Part shown: positions 20,669 to 28,456 of the stretch, piece after piece
Layout of the letters: each line of letters opens with the position of its first letter
Numbering within the stretch: position 1 is the first letter of the stretch
Origin: Nocardioides pini
GTDB lineage: Bacteria; Actinomycetota; Actinomycetes; Propionibacteriales; Nocardioidaceae
Direction of reading: 5' to 3'
Assembly: GCF_026712185.1 (NCBI RefSeq)
Contig: NZ_JAPPUX010000001.1
Span: forward strand, 1,116,001 to 1,180,000
DNA: 64,000 bases
The notes under the pieces: model-generated
Database searches by the model: none
What the model was told of the DNA's origin: nothing
Seen by the model: only the letters and a program-made list of their open reading frames with translations
Position numbers and translations under genes: made by a program

Positions 20669-21112
20669 TCAGCGCGTGACGCCGACGACCCACAGCAGCA
20701 GCGCCACGGCTGCCATGGCGACCAGCGCCAGCCCCATGCGTACGGCCATCCCCTTCATCCACAGCGACATCAGGGTCTCGGTGCGGCCGTTGCGGCTGAG
20801 TGGCGTGACGTCGATGACTGCGCCGCGGGCGATCGGGCCGTAGACGTGGGGGTAGGTGTCGTCGCCGACCGGCTCGACCCGCACCTCCACGTCGCCGAGT
20901 CGTGCCGTGTCGATGGTGAGCAGCACGAGGTGCTCGCCCGCGTCGCGGTAGTAGCGGTCGAAGACCCCAGCCACCTGGTCGCGCCGGCTGGCGTGGATGA
21001 ACCCCTCCTCCTCGAGGCTGCGCCCGATGGTGGAGGTGGTGTACGTCCCGGTCTCGAGCGTCCGCCGCCAGTCCGCCGCCGTGGCGATGTGGAAGATGCG
21101 CTCGGGCACCAT
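20669..21112 (-). CDS. DUF952 protein with C-terminal membrane anchor
   Basis: A 147-residue protein. Residues 1-105 match the DUF952 pattern (RIFHIATAADW, EEGFIHASRRDQV, HVYGPI), a small fold related to ADP-ribosyl-binding or transferase proteins of unknown activity. Residues about 125-145 form one membrane helix at the extreme C-terminus, which is unusual because most family members are soluble single-domain proteins. Its ATG shares a base with the nucS stop (TGATG), so it is translated after NucS. Confidence 0.8.
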   Translation of the reverse strand: MVPERIFHIATAADWRRTLETGTYTTSTIGRSLEEEGFIHASRRDQVAGVFDRYYRDAGEHLVLLTIDTARLGDVEVRVEPVGDDTYPHVYGPIARGAVIDVTPLSRNGRTETLMSLWMKGMAVRMGLALVAMAAVALLLWVVGVTR

Positions 21113-21798
21113 CAGAAGAGCCGGTGCTCGGCGTCGTCCATGCCGCGCAGGGCGTCGTAGTCCACGAGCGCGCAGGCGATGCCACGGTCGGTGGCGAGCA
21201 CGCGGGCCTGGGGCTTGATCTCCTGGGCGGCGTAGATGCCGCGGACCGGGCCCCTGCTGGTCAGCAGCGGGTCGCGGTTGAGGAGCTCGAGGTAGCGGGT
21301 GAGCTGCTCGACGCCGTCGATCTCCCCGCGCCGCTTGATCTCGACAGCGACGGACAGCCCGTCGGCGTCGCGGCACATGAGGTCGACGGGGCCGATGGCC
21401 GTCATGTACTCGCGGCGGACGAGGGTGAGGCCGTCGGCGAGGGTGGCGGGGTGTTCGGCGAGCAGCTCCTGGAGGTGCTTCTCGACGCCGTCCTTCTGCA
21501 GCCCGGGGTCGACCCCGAGGTCGTGCGAGGTGTCGTGGAGCACCTCGTCGATGAGGATGCGCAGGGTGTCGTCGGACTTCGTCGCGGTCACCAACCACTC
21601 GGCGCGACCGTCCTCGGAGAGGCCCTCGCGGACGGTGCACGGCGGCGACATCCAGTTGAGCGGCTTGTAGGAGCCGCCGTCGGAGTGGATCAGCACCGAC
21701 CCGTCCGACTTGAGCATCAGGACGCGGGTGGCGAGCGGCAGGTGGGCCGAGAGACGTCCGGCGTAGTCCACCTGGCAGCGTGCGACGACGATCCTCAC
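21112..21798 (-). CDS. nucS: Mismatch-specific endonuclease NucS/EndoMS
   Basis: A 228-residue nuclease that replaces MutS/MutL mismatch repair in actinobacteria and archaea by cutting both strands at mismatches. The N-terminal DNA-binding domain starts [21 protein letters not shown] and includes [11 protein letters not shown]. The C-terminal nuclease has GPVDLMCRD and the [11 protein letters not shown] catalytic core. The protein ends HRLF, resembling the C-terminal beta-clamp-binding motif described for corynebacterial NucS. GTG 21798 is eight bases after TAGATT, implying a leaderless mRNA. It corresponds to Rv1321. Confidence 0.95.
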   Translation of the reverse strand: MRIVVARCQVDYAGRLSAHLPLATRVLMLKSDGSVLIHSDGGSYKPLNWMSPPCTVREGLSEDGRAEWLVTATKSDDTLRILIDEVLHDTSHDLGVDPGLQKDGVEKHLQELLAEHPATLADGLTLVRREYMTAIGPVDLMCRDADGLSVAVEIKRRGEIDGVEQLTRYLELLNRDPLLTSRGPVRGIYAAQEIKPQARVLATDRGIACALVDYDALRGMDDAEHRLF

Positions 21799-21806
21799 GA
21801 CGGGCG

Positions 21807-21816
21807 AATCTACAGT
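21807..21816. promoter_or_regulatory. Overlapping divergent -10 boxes (nucS / GNAT-MOSC)
   Basis: On the minus strand TAGATT (21812-21807) precedes the nucS GTG by eight bases; on the plus strand TACAGT (21811-21816) precedes the GTG at 21823 by six bases. The two hexamers share two base pairs, so only one RNA polymerase could occupy the site at a time. The whole space between the two start codons is 24 bp. Confidence 0.6.
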
Positions 21817-21822
21817 GACCCC

Positions 21823-22917
21823 GTGACCGACCACACAGTACGCCCCGCACGGGCGCGCGACCTCCCGCTGCTTGCCGCGATCGAGGACTCGGGGCTGGCG
21901 ATGTTCGAGGAGGTGCTGGGCGACCTCACCGGCGACGCGCTGGCGTCCCCGGCCGTCAGCGGGCACGACCGGGCGGCCGAGCCGGGCTTCATCCTGGTCG
22001 CGGGCGACCCGGCCGTCGGCTTCGCGCACGTGCGCGACCTCGAGTCCCACGCGCACCTCGACCAGATCTCGGTGCACCCCGACCACGCCCGGCGCGGGGT
22101 GGGCGCCGCACTCCTGGAGGCGGCGGCGGAGCGCGCGACCCTCAAGGGGCACGGCTCGCTGACGCTGACGACGTACGCCGACATCGCGTGGAACGCGCCC
22201 TTCTACGCCCGCCACGGCTTCGTCGAGGTCGGCGCCGACGAGCCCCGCACGGCGACCCAGCTCGCGATCTCGCGCACGGAGGACGAGCTGGGCCTGGGCC
22301 GCCACGGTCGCCGGATCTGGATGCGACGGGTGCTGCGCGCCCACCGGACCACGGACGAGATCGCCGGCTTCCTGCCGACGGTCGACGCCAGCCCGCGCGA
22401 GGTCGGCATGCTGCGCGCCGTCGTACGCCGGCCGGGGCCGGGGCAGCGCGAGGTGCTCGACGTCGGGCACCTCGACGTCGCCGAGGGCCTGGTCGGCGAC
22501 ACGTGGATCGAGCGGGGGAGTCGCCGGATGCCGGACCGCTCCCCGCACCCGGACATGCAGCTCAACCTGATGAACCACCGCCTCGTCGAGTTCCTCGCCC
22601 AGGACCCGGACCGCGAGCGGCTCGCCGGCGACCAGATGTTCGTCGACCTCGACCTCTCGCACGACCACCTGCCCGCCTGGAGCGAGCTGCACATCGGCGG
22701 GCCCGATGGCGCCGTCATCGTGGTCACCGACCAGCCCCACAACGGGTGCGGCAAGTTCATCGCGCGCTTCGGCAAGGACGCGCTGGCGTTCGTCAACGGC
22801 CCCGAGGGCGCGCCGCGCCGGCTGCGTGGGCTGTGCGCCAAGGTCGTGCGTCCCGGCCCGGTCCGGCCGGGCGACGAGGTGCGCGTCGTACGACCGGCGG
22901 GCGCCCCGGCGGAGTGA
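21823..22917 (+). CDS. GNAT acetyltransferase - MOSC domain fusion
   Basis: A 364-residue protein with two domains. Residues about 1-145 form a GNAT acetyltransferase ([20 protein letters not shown] is the acetyl-CoA-binding motif [11 protein letters not shown] is motif B). Residues about 190-360 form a MOSC domain ([12 protein letters not shown], then [14 protein letters not shown] with the conserved cysteine near residue 308). MOSC domains carry sulfur or bind molybdenum cofactor in other proteins. The substrates of both halves are unknown. It has a leaderless-type GTG start and is divergent from nucS. Confidence 0.88.
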   Translation: MTDHTVRPARARDLPLLAAIEDSGLAMFEEVLGDLTGDALASPAVSGHDRAAEPGFILVAGDPAVGFAHVRDLESHAHLDQISVHPDHARRGVGAALLEAAAERATLKGHGSLTLTTYADIAWNAPFYARHGFVEVGADEPRTATQLAISRTEDELGLGRHGRRIWMRRVLRAHRTTDEIAGFLPTVDASPREVGMLRAVVRRPGPGQREVLDVGHLDVAEGLVGDTWIERGSRRMPDRSPHPDMQLNLMNHRLVEFLAQDPDRERLAGDQMFVDLDLSHDHLPAWSELHIGGPDGAVIVVTDQPHNGCGKFIARFGKDALAFVNGPEGAPRRLRGLCAKVVRPGPVRPGDEVRVVRPAGAPAE

Positions 22918-22963
22918 CGGTTGCCACACCCGAGATGCCGGGACGGCATGGGAGCATGCGTCC

Positions 22964-24757
22964 ATGACTGACACGGCTACCCGCGAGTTCACCACCGTCG
23001 GCGTCATCGGCCTCGGCACCATGGGAGCCGGCATCGCCGAGGTCTTCGCGCGCAACGGGCACGCGGTCATCGGCGTCGAGGTCAGCGACGCGGCCGTGCA
23101 GCGCGGGCGCGAGCACCTCGAGCACTCCACCGGCCGCGCGGTCAAGCGCGAGAAGATGACGCAGGAGCAGGCCGACGAGCTGCTCGGCCGCATCACGCTC
23201 ACGACCGCGATGGAGGACCTCGCCGACGCCGACCTCGTCGTCGAGGCCGTCGTCGAGTCGCTGGAGGTCAAGAAGTCGATCTTCCGCCGGCTGGACGACA
23301 TCGTCCGTCCGGACGCCGTCCTGGCGACCAACACCTCCTCGCTCAGCGTCACCGAGATCTCGACCGCGAACGCGCGCCCCGGCCGGGTGGTGGGCGTCCA
23401 CTTCTTCAACCCCGCGCCCGTGCAGAACCTCGTCGAGATCATCCGCACCGTCGTCACGGAGCCCGACGTCCTCGCTGACGTGCAGTCCCTGCTGGTCGAC
23501 CTCGGCAAGAACCCCGTCGTCTGCGGCGACAAGGCCGGCTTCATCGCCAACACGCTCCTCTTCGGCTACCTCAACCACGCGGTCGCGATGTACGAGGGCA
23601 AGTACGCCTCCCGCGAGGACATCGACGCCGCCATGCGCTTCGGCTGCGGCTACCCGATGGGGCCGCTGGCGCTGCTCGACCTGATCGGCCTCGACACGGC
23701 CTACGAGATCCTCGACACGATGTACAAGCAGGGCCGCGACCGGCTGCACGCGCCGGCCCCGATCCTCAAGCAGTACGTCACCGCGGGCCTCCTCGGCCGC
23801 AAGTCGGGCCGCGGCTTCTACACCTACGAGGCGCCCGACAGCCCGGTCGTCGTCGCTGACGCCCACACCCCGAGCGCGGACGACAAGCCGCAGCTGCACC
23901 ACGACATCCGGCTCGTCGGCGTCGTCGGCACCGGCACGATGGCCTGCGGCATCGTCGAGGTCTTCGCCAAGGCGGGCTACGACGTGCTCTTCACCGGTCG
24001 CGGCCAGGACAAGGTCGACGGCGTCGTCGCCGCCATCACGAGGAACTTCGACAAGCAGATCCAGCGCGGCCGCGCGACCGAGGAGCAGAAGGCCGAGGTG
24101 CTCGGGCGGGTGCGCGGCACGACCTCGCTCGACGACCTCGCAGACGTCGACCTCGTGGTCGAGGCGATCGCCGAGGACCTCGCGATCAAGACCACGCTCT
24201 TCGAGAACCTCGACGAGATCTGCAAGCCGGGCGCGATCCTGGCGACCACCACCTCCTCGCTGCCGATCATCGCGATGGCGAAGGTGACCAAGCGTCCGCA
24301 GGACGTCATCGGGATGCACTTCTTCAACCCCGCCGCGATCATGAAGCTGGTCGAGGTCGTGTCCACCGTGGCCACCGACGAGGCGGTCACCGAGACCGTC
24401 CTCGCGCTGTGCGAGAAGGTCGGGAAGGTGGCGGTGCGCTGCGGTGACCGCTCCGGCTTCATCGTCAACGCGCTGCTCTTCCCCTACCTCAACGACGCGG
24501 TGAAGATGCTCGAGGCGCACTACGCGACGGCCGACGACATCGACACCGCCATGAAGCAGGGCTGCGCGCTCCCGATGGGGCCGTTCGAGCTGCTCGACGT
24601 GGTGGGCAACGACGTCTCGCTCGCCATCCAGCGCGAGCTCTACCTCGAGTTCCGCGAGCCCGGCTTCGCCCCGGCCCCGCTGCTCGAGCACCTCGTCACC
24701 GCCGGCTACCTCGGGCGCAAGACCGGTCGCGGCTTCCGCGACTACAGCGCGCGCTGA
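22964..24757 (+). CDS. Tandem-duplicated 3-hydroxyacyl-CoA dehydrogenase
   Basis: A 597-residue protein made of two complete 3-hydroxybutyryl/3-hydroxyacyl-CoA dehydrogenase units. Unit 1 (about 1-295) has [15 protein letters not shown] for NAD(P), [14 protein letters not shown] with the catalytic His, and [12 protein letters not shown]. Unit 2 (about 312-597) repeats these as [29 protein letters not shown] and LGRKTGRGF. Both look active. The likely reaction is interconversion of acetoacetyl-CoA and 3-hydroxybutyryl-CoA or longer homologues, linking the thiolase (39223) to crotonyl-CoA for Ccr (36213). GGGAG precedes ATG 22964. The stop codon lies inside the left flanking repeat of the hairpin array. 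Confidence 0.93.
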   Translation: MTDTATREFTTVGVIGLGTMGAGIAEVFARNGHAVIGVEVSDAAVQRGREHLEHSTGRAVKREKMTQEQADELLGRITLTTAMEDLADADLVVEAVVESLEVKKSIFRRLDDIVRPDAVLATNTSSLSVTEISTANARPGRVVGVHFFNPAPVQNLVEIIRTVVTEPDVLADVQSLLVDLGKNPVVCGDKAGFIANTLLFGYLNHAVAMYEGKYASREDIDAAMRFGCGYPMGPLALLDLIGLDTAYEILDTMYKQGRDRLHAPAPILKQYVTAGLLGRKSGRGFYTYEAPDSPVVVADAHTPSADDKPQLHHDIRLVGVVGTGTMACGIVEVFAKAGYDVLFTGRGQDKVDGVVAAITRNFDKQIQRGRATEEQKAEVLGRVRGTTSLDDLADVDLVVEAIAEDLAIKTTLFENLDEICKPGAILATTTSSLPIIAMAKVTKRPQDVIGMHFFNPAAIMKLVEVVSTVATDEAVTETVLALCEKVGKVAVRCGDRSGFIVNALLFPYLNDAVKMLEAHYATADDIDTAMKQGCALPMGPFELLDVVGNDVSLAIQRELYLEFREPGFAPAPLLEHLVTAGYLGRKTGRGFRDYSAR

Positions 24758-24771
24758 GGCGCCCGCTGGGA
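24752..24771 (+). repeat. Left flanking direct repeat of the hairpin array
   Basis: CGCTGAGGCGCCCGCTGGGA matches 18 of 20 positions with 25214-25233. It covers the last codon and the TGA stop of the 3-hydroxyacyl-CoA dehydrogenase gene. The pair brackets the array, as a target duplication or a recombination scar would. Confidence 0.7.
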
Positions 24772-24795
24772 TCGTCCGACGCTGGCCCGGTCCCG

Positions 24796-25215
24796 CGTCA
24801 TACGAACCGGTACACATAGGTGCGGGTTCGCATGACGCAGCGGGGTCGACGCGCAGGACGTCATACGGACCGGCACTCATAGGTGCGGGTCCGCATGACG
24901 CAGCGGGGTCGACGTGCAGGACGTCATACGGACCGGCACTCATAGGTGCGGGTCCGCATGACGCAGCGGGGTCGACGTGCAGGACGTCATACGAACCGGC
25001 ACTCATAGGTGCGGGTTCGCATGACGCAGCGGGGTCGATGCGCAGGACGTCATACGAACCGGGACCCATAGGTGCGGGTTCGCATGACGCAGCGGGGGCG
25101 GTGCGCAGGACGTCATACGAACCGGGACCCATAGGTGCGGGTTCGCATGACGCAGCGGGGTCGATGGGCAGGACGTCATACGAACCGGCACTCATAGGTG
25201 CGGGTTCGCATGACG
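24796..25215. repeat. Tandem array of seven long hairpins (63-bp period)
   Basis: Seven 42-nt imperfect palindromes start at 24796, 24859, 24922, 24985, 25048, 25111 and 25174; the first six are each followed by a 21-nt conserved spacer (CAGCGGGGTCGACGTGCAGGA or close variants). Each palindrome pairs CGTCAT with ATGACG and CGAACC with GGTTCG, with an inner GCAC/GTGC stem and a CATAG-containing loop. Units 2 and 3 are identical and carry CGGACC with GGTCCG, a paired change that preserves the stem. A mismatch between the two outer stem blocks (A facing C) and another before the inner stem (G facing G) are fixed in all units. No gene occupies 24758-25265. No known element class is recognised. 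Confidence 0.97.
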
Positions 25216-25233
25216 CTGAGGCGCCAGCCGGGA
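25214..25233 (+). repeat. Right flanking direct repeat of the hairpin array
   Basis: CGCTGAGGCGCCAGCCGGGA, 18/20 identical to 24752-24771. Its first two bases are the last two of the seventh palindrome, so the regular 21-nt spacer is replaced by this flank at the right end. Confidence 0.7.
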
Positions 25234-25265
25234 CGTACGACGACCGGCGGCCGTCGTCCGCGGGG

Positions 25266-25727
25266 TCAGTCCAGGCAGAACTCGTTGCCCTCGGGGTCGG
25301 TCATGACGATGTGGCCGGCGCTCATCGGCGGGGCGGGCTCGCGCCGCTCCACCCGGGAGGCGCCGAGGCCGACGAGTCGCTCGCACTCGGCCTCCAGGGC
25401 CGCCATCCGCTCCTCGCCCTCGAGGCCGGGCGCGGCCCTGAGGTCGAGGTGGACGCGGTTCTTCGCCGTCTTGCCCTCGGGCACCCGCTGGAAGAACAGC
25501 CGCGGCCCGTCGCCGTCGGGGTCCTGCGCGGCGGACGCGGAGTTCCACTCCGACTCCGGGACACCGACGTCACGGAGGAAGTCGTGCCAGGCGTCGAAGG
25601 GGTCCTGGCCCGGCGCGAGCTCGCGCCCGGGCGGCGGCGGGTTGACGTAGCCCATCGCGTCGGCCCAGAAGCGGGAGAGCGTCTCGGGGTCGTGGGCGTC
25701 GAAGGTCACCTGGATGGTCCGGCTCAT
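25266..25727 (-). CDS. VOC-superfamily (glyoxalase-like) protein
   Basis: A 153-residue protein with two VOC beta-alpha-beta modules: IQVTFDAHDPETLSRFWADAMGY at the N-terminus, FFQRVPEGKTAKNRVHLDLRA in the middle, and VMTDPEGNEFCLD at the C-terminus. The family includes glyoxalases, dioxygenases and antibiotic-binding proteins; the substrate is unknown. ATG 25727 is chosen for AGGA eight bases upstream; ATG 25736 is an alternative. Read-through beyond its stop would transcribe the hairpin array in the orientation in which the A-C mismatch becomes a G-U pair. Confidence 0.87.
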   Translation of the reverse strand: MSRTIQVTFDAHDPETLSRFWADAMGYVNPPPPGRELAPGQDPFDAWHDFLRDVGVPESEWNSASAAQDPDGDGPRLFFQRVPEGKTAKNRVHLDLRAAPGLEGEERMAALEAECERLVGLGASRVERREPAPPMSAGHIVMTDPEGNEFCLD

Positions 25728-25803
25728 GCCGGTCATCCTGCCGCGCACCACCGACAGCGGCCACCGGGAAGGGACGGGCTACGTCCCGCCGACGGCGAGC
25801 GGG

Positions 25804-28221
25804 TCAGCGGTCGTCGACGACGAGCGCCGCGAGACGGGCGCGGGTGTTGATGTCGAGCTTGCGGTAGATGTGGGTCAGGTGCGCGTCGACGGTGCGCGGG
25901 GAGACGTAGAGCTCCTCGGCGATCTGCCGGCTCGTCAGCCCGTGCGCCACGCGCTCGGCGACCTGGCGCTCGGCGGCCGTGAGCGCGTCGAGCACCGACG
26001 GTCGTGCGGGCGTGGCGCGGTTGAAGACGGCCGTGATGAGCGGGACCGCGTCGGCGGACAGGTCGTCGCCGTCGAGCCACTCGGCGGGGGCCCGGTTCGC
26101 CGGCACCACGTCGTAGTCGGCGGAGTAGCCCCAGCGGACCGCCTTGCGCGGTGTGCGGAGGGCGAAGGCGGCGGCGGCGAGCGAGCGCGCCTCCGGGAGG
26201 TCGCGCGCCCGCGCGACCCCGGCGAGCCCGTCGAGCACGTCGGCGGCGCGCAGCGGCAGGCGCATCGTGCGGCAGTGGTCGAGGGCGGTGAGGTAGGTCG
26301 TCGTGGCCTGGTCGAGGTCACCGAGGTCCACCAGCGCGCGGCCGAGGAGGAGGCGGGCGTCGACCCCGTCGCGGCCCAGGCGCGCGGAGTCGGCCAGGGC
26401 GACCACGTCCGCGGCCAGCCCGGCCGCCCGCTTGGCGTCGCCCCGCTCCAGCAGGTCGCGTCCGTCCTGGGCGAGCACCGGCAGGCGTACGGCCCAGGGA
26501 AGGGTCTCGCGCACCACGTCGGTGGCGACCCACGTCGGGTCGAGGTTGCGCAGGAGCGTCTCGGCCAGCAGCCCGACCCGGTCCTCGGCGAGCTCGCGGG
26601 CCTCCACGACGACCGCCCGGGTCCCGGCGACGGCCTCGGCGATGCGCCCCTGCTCGAGGGCGATGCGGGCCAGGAGGGTGCGCAGCGACAGGTCGATCCA
26701 GCGCTCGTCGCCGGTGGCGCGCGCCGGCATCGCGGCGACGGCGGCCTCGGTGGCCTCGGCGAAGCGCCCCTGCGAGGTGTAGACGTCGGCGAGCGTGCGG
26801 GTGGCCTGACGGGTGATCGACCCGTCGGGGTCGAGCTCGATCGCCCGCTTCGCCTCGACCTCCGCGCTGGCGAGGTCGCCCGCGTCGAGGTGCATCTCGG
26901 CTCGGATCGACGCCGTCTTGGAGAGCTGCTCCTCCGGGATGGGCGCGGCCGAGGCGTGCTCGTCGGAGCGTGCGAGCAGCCACAGCCCCTCGTAGGTGCC
27001 GCGCACCTCCGAGGCCGCGATCCCGGCCCGACGCGCGATCTGGGCGCCGATGCCGGGCGGGCCGTCCCCGCTGGCGAGCGCGCCCTCGAGGATCTCGACG
27101 GCCTCGCGGGCACGCATCGAGGTGTAGAGGGAGGAGAAGATGCGGTTGGCCACGGAGTAGCCCTCCGCGCGGGTCTCGGGGTCGGCGCAGGCCGTCAGCA
27201 CGGCGTGCCGCATGGCCGGCAGGTCGCCCAGCCACTCGGCGTCGGCGGCGCCGTAGTTGTCGTGCGCCGGCGCGTTGGCCTGCGCCCAGGTGAGCAGCCC
27301 GGCGTTGACCGCGGCCACGTCGTCCGGACGGGCGAGGGCGCGCGCCCGGCCGCGGATGGGCGAGAGCATGTCGAAGTGGCCCTGCGCGTCGACCTCGAGC
27401 AGGCTGCGCCGCACGAGGTTGCCGGCGAGCTCGGCGGCCTCCGGGACAGAGACGTCGAGCACGTGCGCCAGCACGCCCAGCCCAGCGTGGAAGTCGAGCA
27501 GGCCGATGCGGCGCAGGGCGGCCGCGCTGCGCTCGTCGAGGAGGTCGTGGGCGGAGTCGACGGCCTGGTCGAGGCTCACCGCGGACATCGCGTTGCTGAG
27601 CCCGACGAGGGCGGACTGCACGGCGACCTGCTCGATGAGCAGCGGCAGCCCCCCGGTGGCGCGCAGCAGCCGGCGTACCTCGTGCGCCTGCTCGGCGAGG
27701 TCGACCTGCTGCCCGCCCGCGGCGCGGATGCGGCGGAGGAACAGCTCGACGGCGGGGCCCTCCAGCGGGGCGCGCGGGGAGGGCACGGGCAGCGGGCCCA
27801 CTCGCACGACGGACTCGGCCGGCTGGCCGGCGGTCGTCAGCGCTGTCACCACCACGCGCGCGTCGCTGGTGGCCTCGAGCACGGACTGGAGGACGGGTCC
27901 GGCCTCCGTCGTGTCGAGGTCGAGCCCGTCGAGGACCAGCAGGCACTCGCGACCGTCGACCGCGCGACCGAGGGCTCCGGTCAGCGAGTCGCCCGGTGCC
28001 GTCTCCGACTCGAGGCTGGCCAGGGCTGCGACGAGCACCTCGTCGATGGTGTGCAGGCTGCGCGCGTCGACCCACGAGGCGACCACGGTCGCGGCGACGT
28101 GGCGCACGAGCAGCGTCTTGCCGCTGCCGGGCGGACCCACGACGGTGACCCACCGCGACTCCTCCAGCGCCTCGTGCAGCGCTCGCTGGACGTCCTCGCG
28201 ACCGAGACAGGGGGACAGCAC
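25804..28221 (-). CDS. Large ATP-binding LuxR-family regulator (LAL-like)
   Basis: An 805-residue regulator. The N-terminal STAND-type ATPase has Walker A GPPGSGKT (29-36) and a Walker B-like CLLVLDGLDLD (93-103). A long helical, TPR-like middle (about 330-720) probably senses a ligand or protein. The C-terminal LuxR HTH (about 745-800) is TAAERQVAERVAHGLTSRQI followed by PRTVDAHLTHIYRKLDI. Multi-domain regulators of this type usually activate catabolic or secondary-metabolite genes when bound to an inducer and ATP. GTG 28221 lies six bases after TAGATT, so a leaderless mRNA is likely. It is divergent from the gene at 28457; the target is unknown. Confidence 0.92.
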   Translation of the reverse strand: MLSPCLGREDVQRALHEALEESRWVTVVGPPGSGKTLLVRHVAATVVASWVDARSLHTIDEVLVAALASLESETAPGDSLTGALGRAVDGRECLLVLDGLDLDTTEAGPVLQSVLEATSDARVVVTALTTAGQPAESVVRVGPLPVPSPRAPLEGPAVELFLRRIRAAGGQQVDLAEQAHEVRRLLRATGGLPLLIEQVAVQSALVGLSNAMSAVSLDQAVDSAHDLLDERSAAALRRIGLLDFHAGLGVLAHVLDVSVPEAAELAGNLVRRSLLEVDAQGHFDMLSPIRGRARALARPDDVAAVNAGLLTWAQANAPAHDNYGAADAEWLGDLPAMRHAVLTACADPETRAEGYSVANRIFSSLYTSMRAREAVEILEGALASGDGPPGIGAQIARRAGIAASEVRGTYEGLWLLARSDEHASAAPIPEEQLSKTASIRAEMHLDAGDLASAEVEAKRAIELDPDGSITRQATRTLADVYTSQGRFAEATEAAVAAMPARATGDERWIDLSLRTLLARIALEQGRIAEAVAGTRAVVVEARELAEDRVGLLAETLLRNLDPTWVATDVVRETLPWAVRLPVLAQDGRDLLERGDAKRAAGLAADVVALADSARLGRDGVDARLLLGRALVDLGDLDQATTTYLTALDHCRTMRLPLRAADVLDGLAGVARARDLPEARSLAAAAFALRTPRKAVRWGYSADYDVVPANRAPAEWLDGDDLSADAVPLITAVFNRATPARPSVLDALTAAERQVAERVAHGLTSRQIAEELYVSPRTVDAHLTHIYRKLDINTRARLAALVVDDR

Positions 28222-28238
28222 GACCTGAATCTATCGCT

Positions 28239-28261
28239 CCTACGCACCTGAGTTACGTAGG
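28239..28261. promoter_or_regulatory. Dyad upstream of the LuxR-type gene
   Basis: CCTACG (28239-28244) and CGTAGG (28256-28261) form a 6-bp inverted repeat with 11 bases between, located 18 bp upstream of the LuxR gene start and just behind its TAGATT -10 box. Spacing of about two turns between the half sites suits a dimeric regulator; self-regulation is a guess. Confidence 0.4.
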
Positions 28262-28456
28262 ACTACGGATGCCGGGACGTGCGGGTTCGCGGGAGTCTTC
28301 TCGTACGCCGATGGCATCGAGGCCGCACGAGGGGATGGCCCCGCTGCCCACCGGCCGCTTGTCGGAGCAGGTCGCACATCGTCGGGGGTCGATGGGCGGC
28401 CTGCTCTTGCAGGTTCGTGGCCGGGCGACCTTGTCGTCGATGCGTACCCTGTGGCC

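Noticed and set aside
22793..25195. 800-residue minus-strand open frame with 21-residue repeats (SYDVL...PAASCEPAPM)
   Set aside because: It runs antisense through the dehydrogenase gene and is open across the array only because 63 is a multiple of three; there is no start signal or codon-position bias of its own.
24796..25215. CRISPR array
   Set aside because: The spacers are nearly identical to one another, the repeat is a long palindrome of 42 nt, and no cas gene is in the window.
24796..25215. Integron attC sites or tRNA T-arms (GGTTCG motif)
   Set aside because: No integrase gene, no attC core site, no gene cassettes between units, and no cloverleaf can be drawn around the GGTTCG sequence.
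28274..28287. GTGCGGGTTCGC, a 12-nt match to the array hairpin arm upstream of the gene at 28457
   Set aside because: No matching left arm is present and a 12-nt match in this GC content is not convincing.
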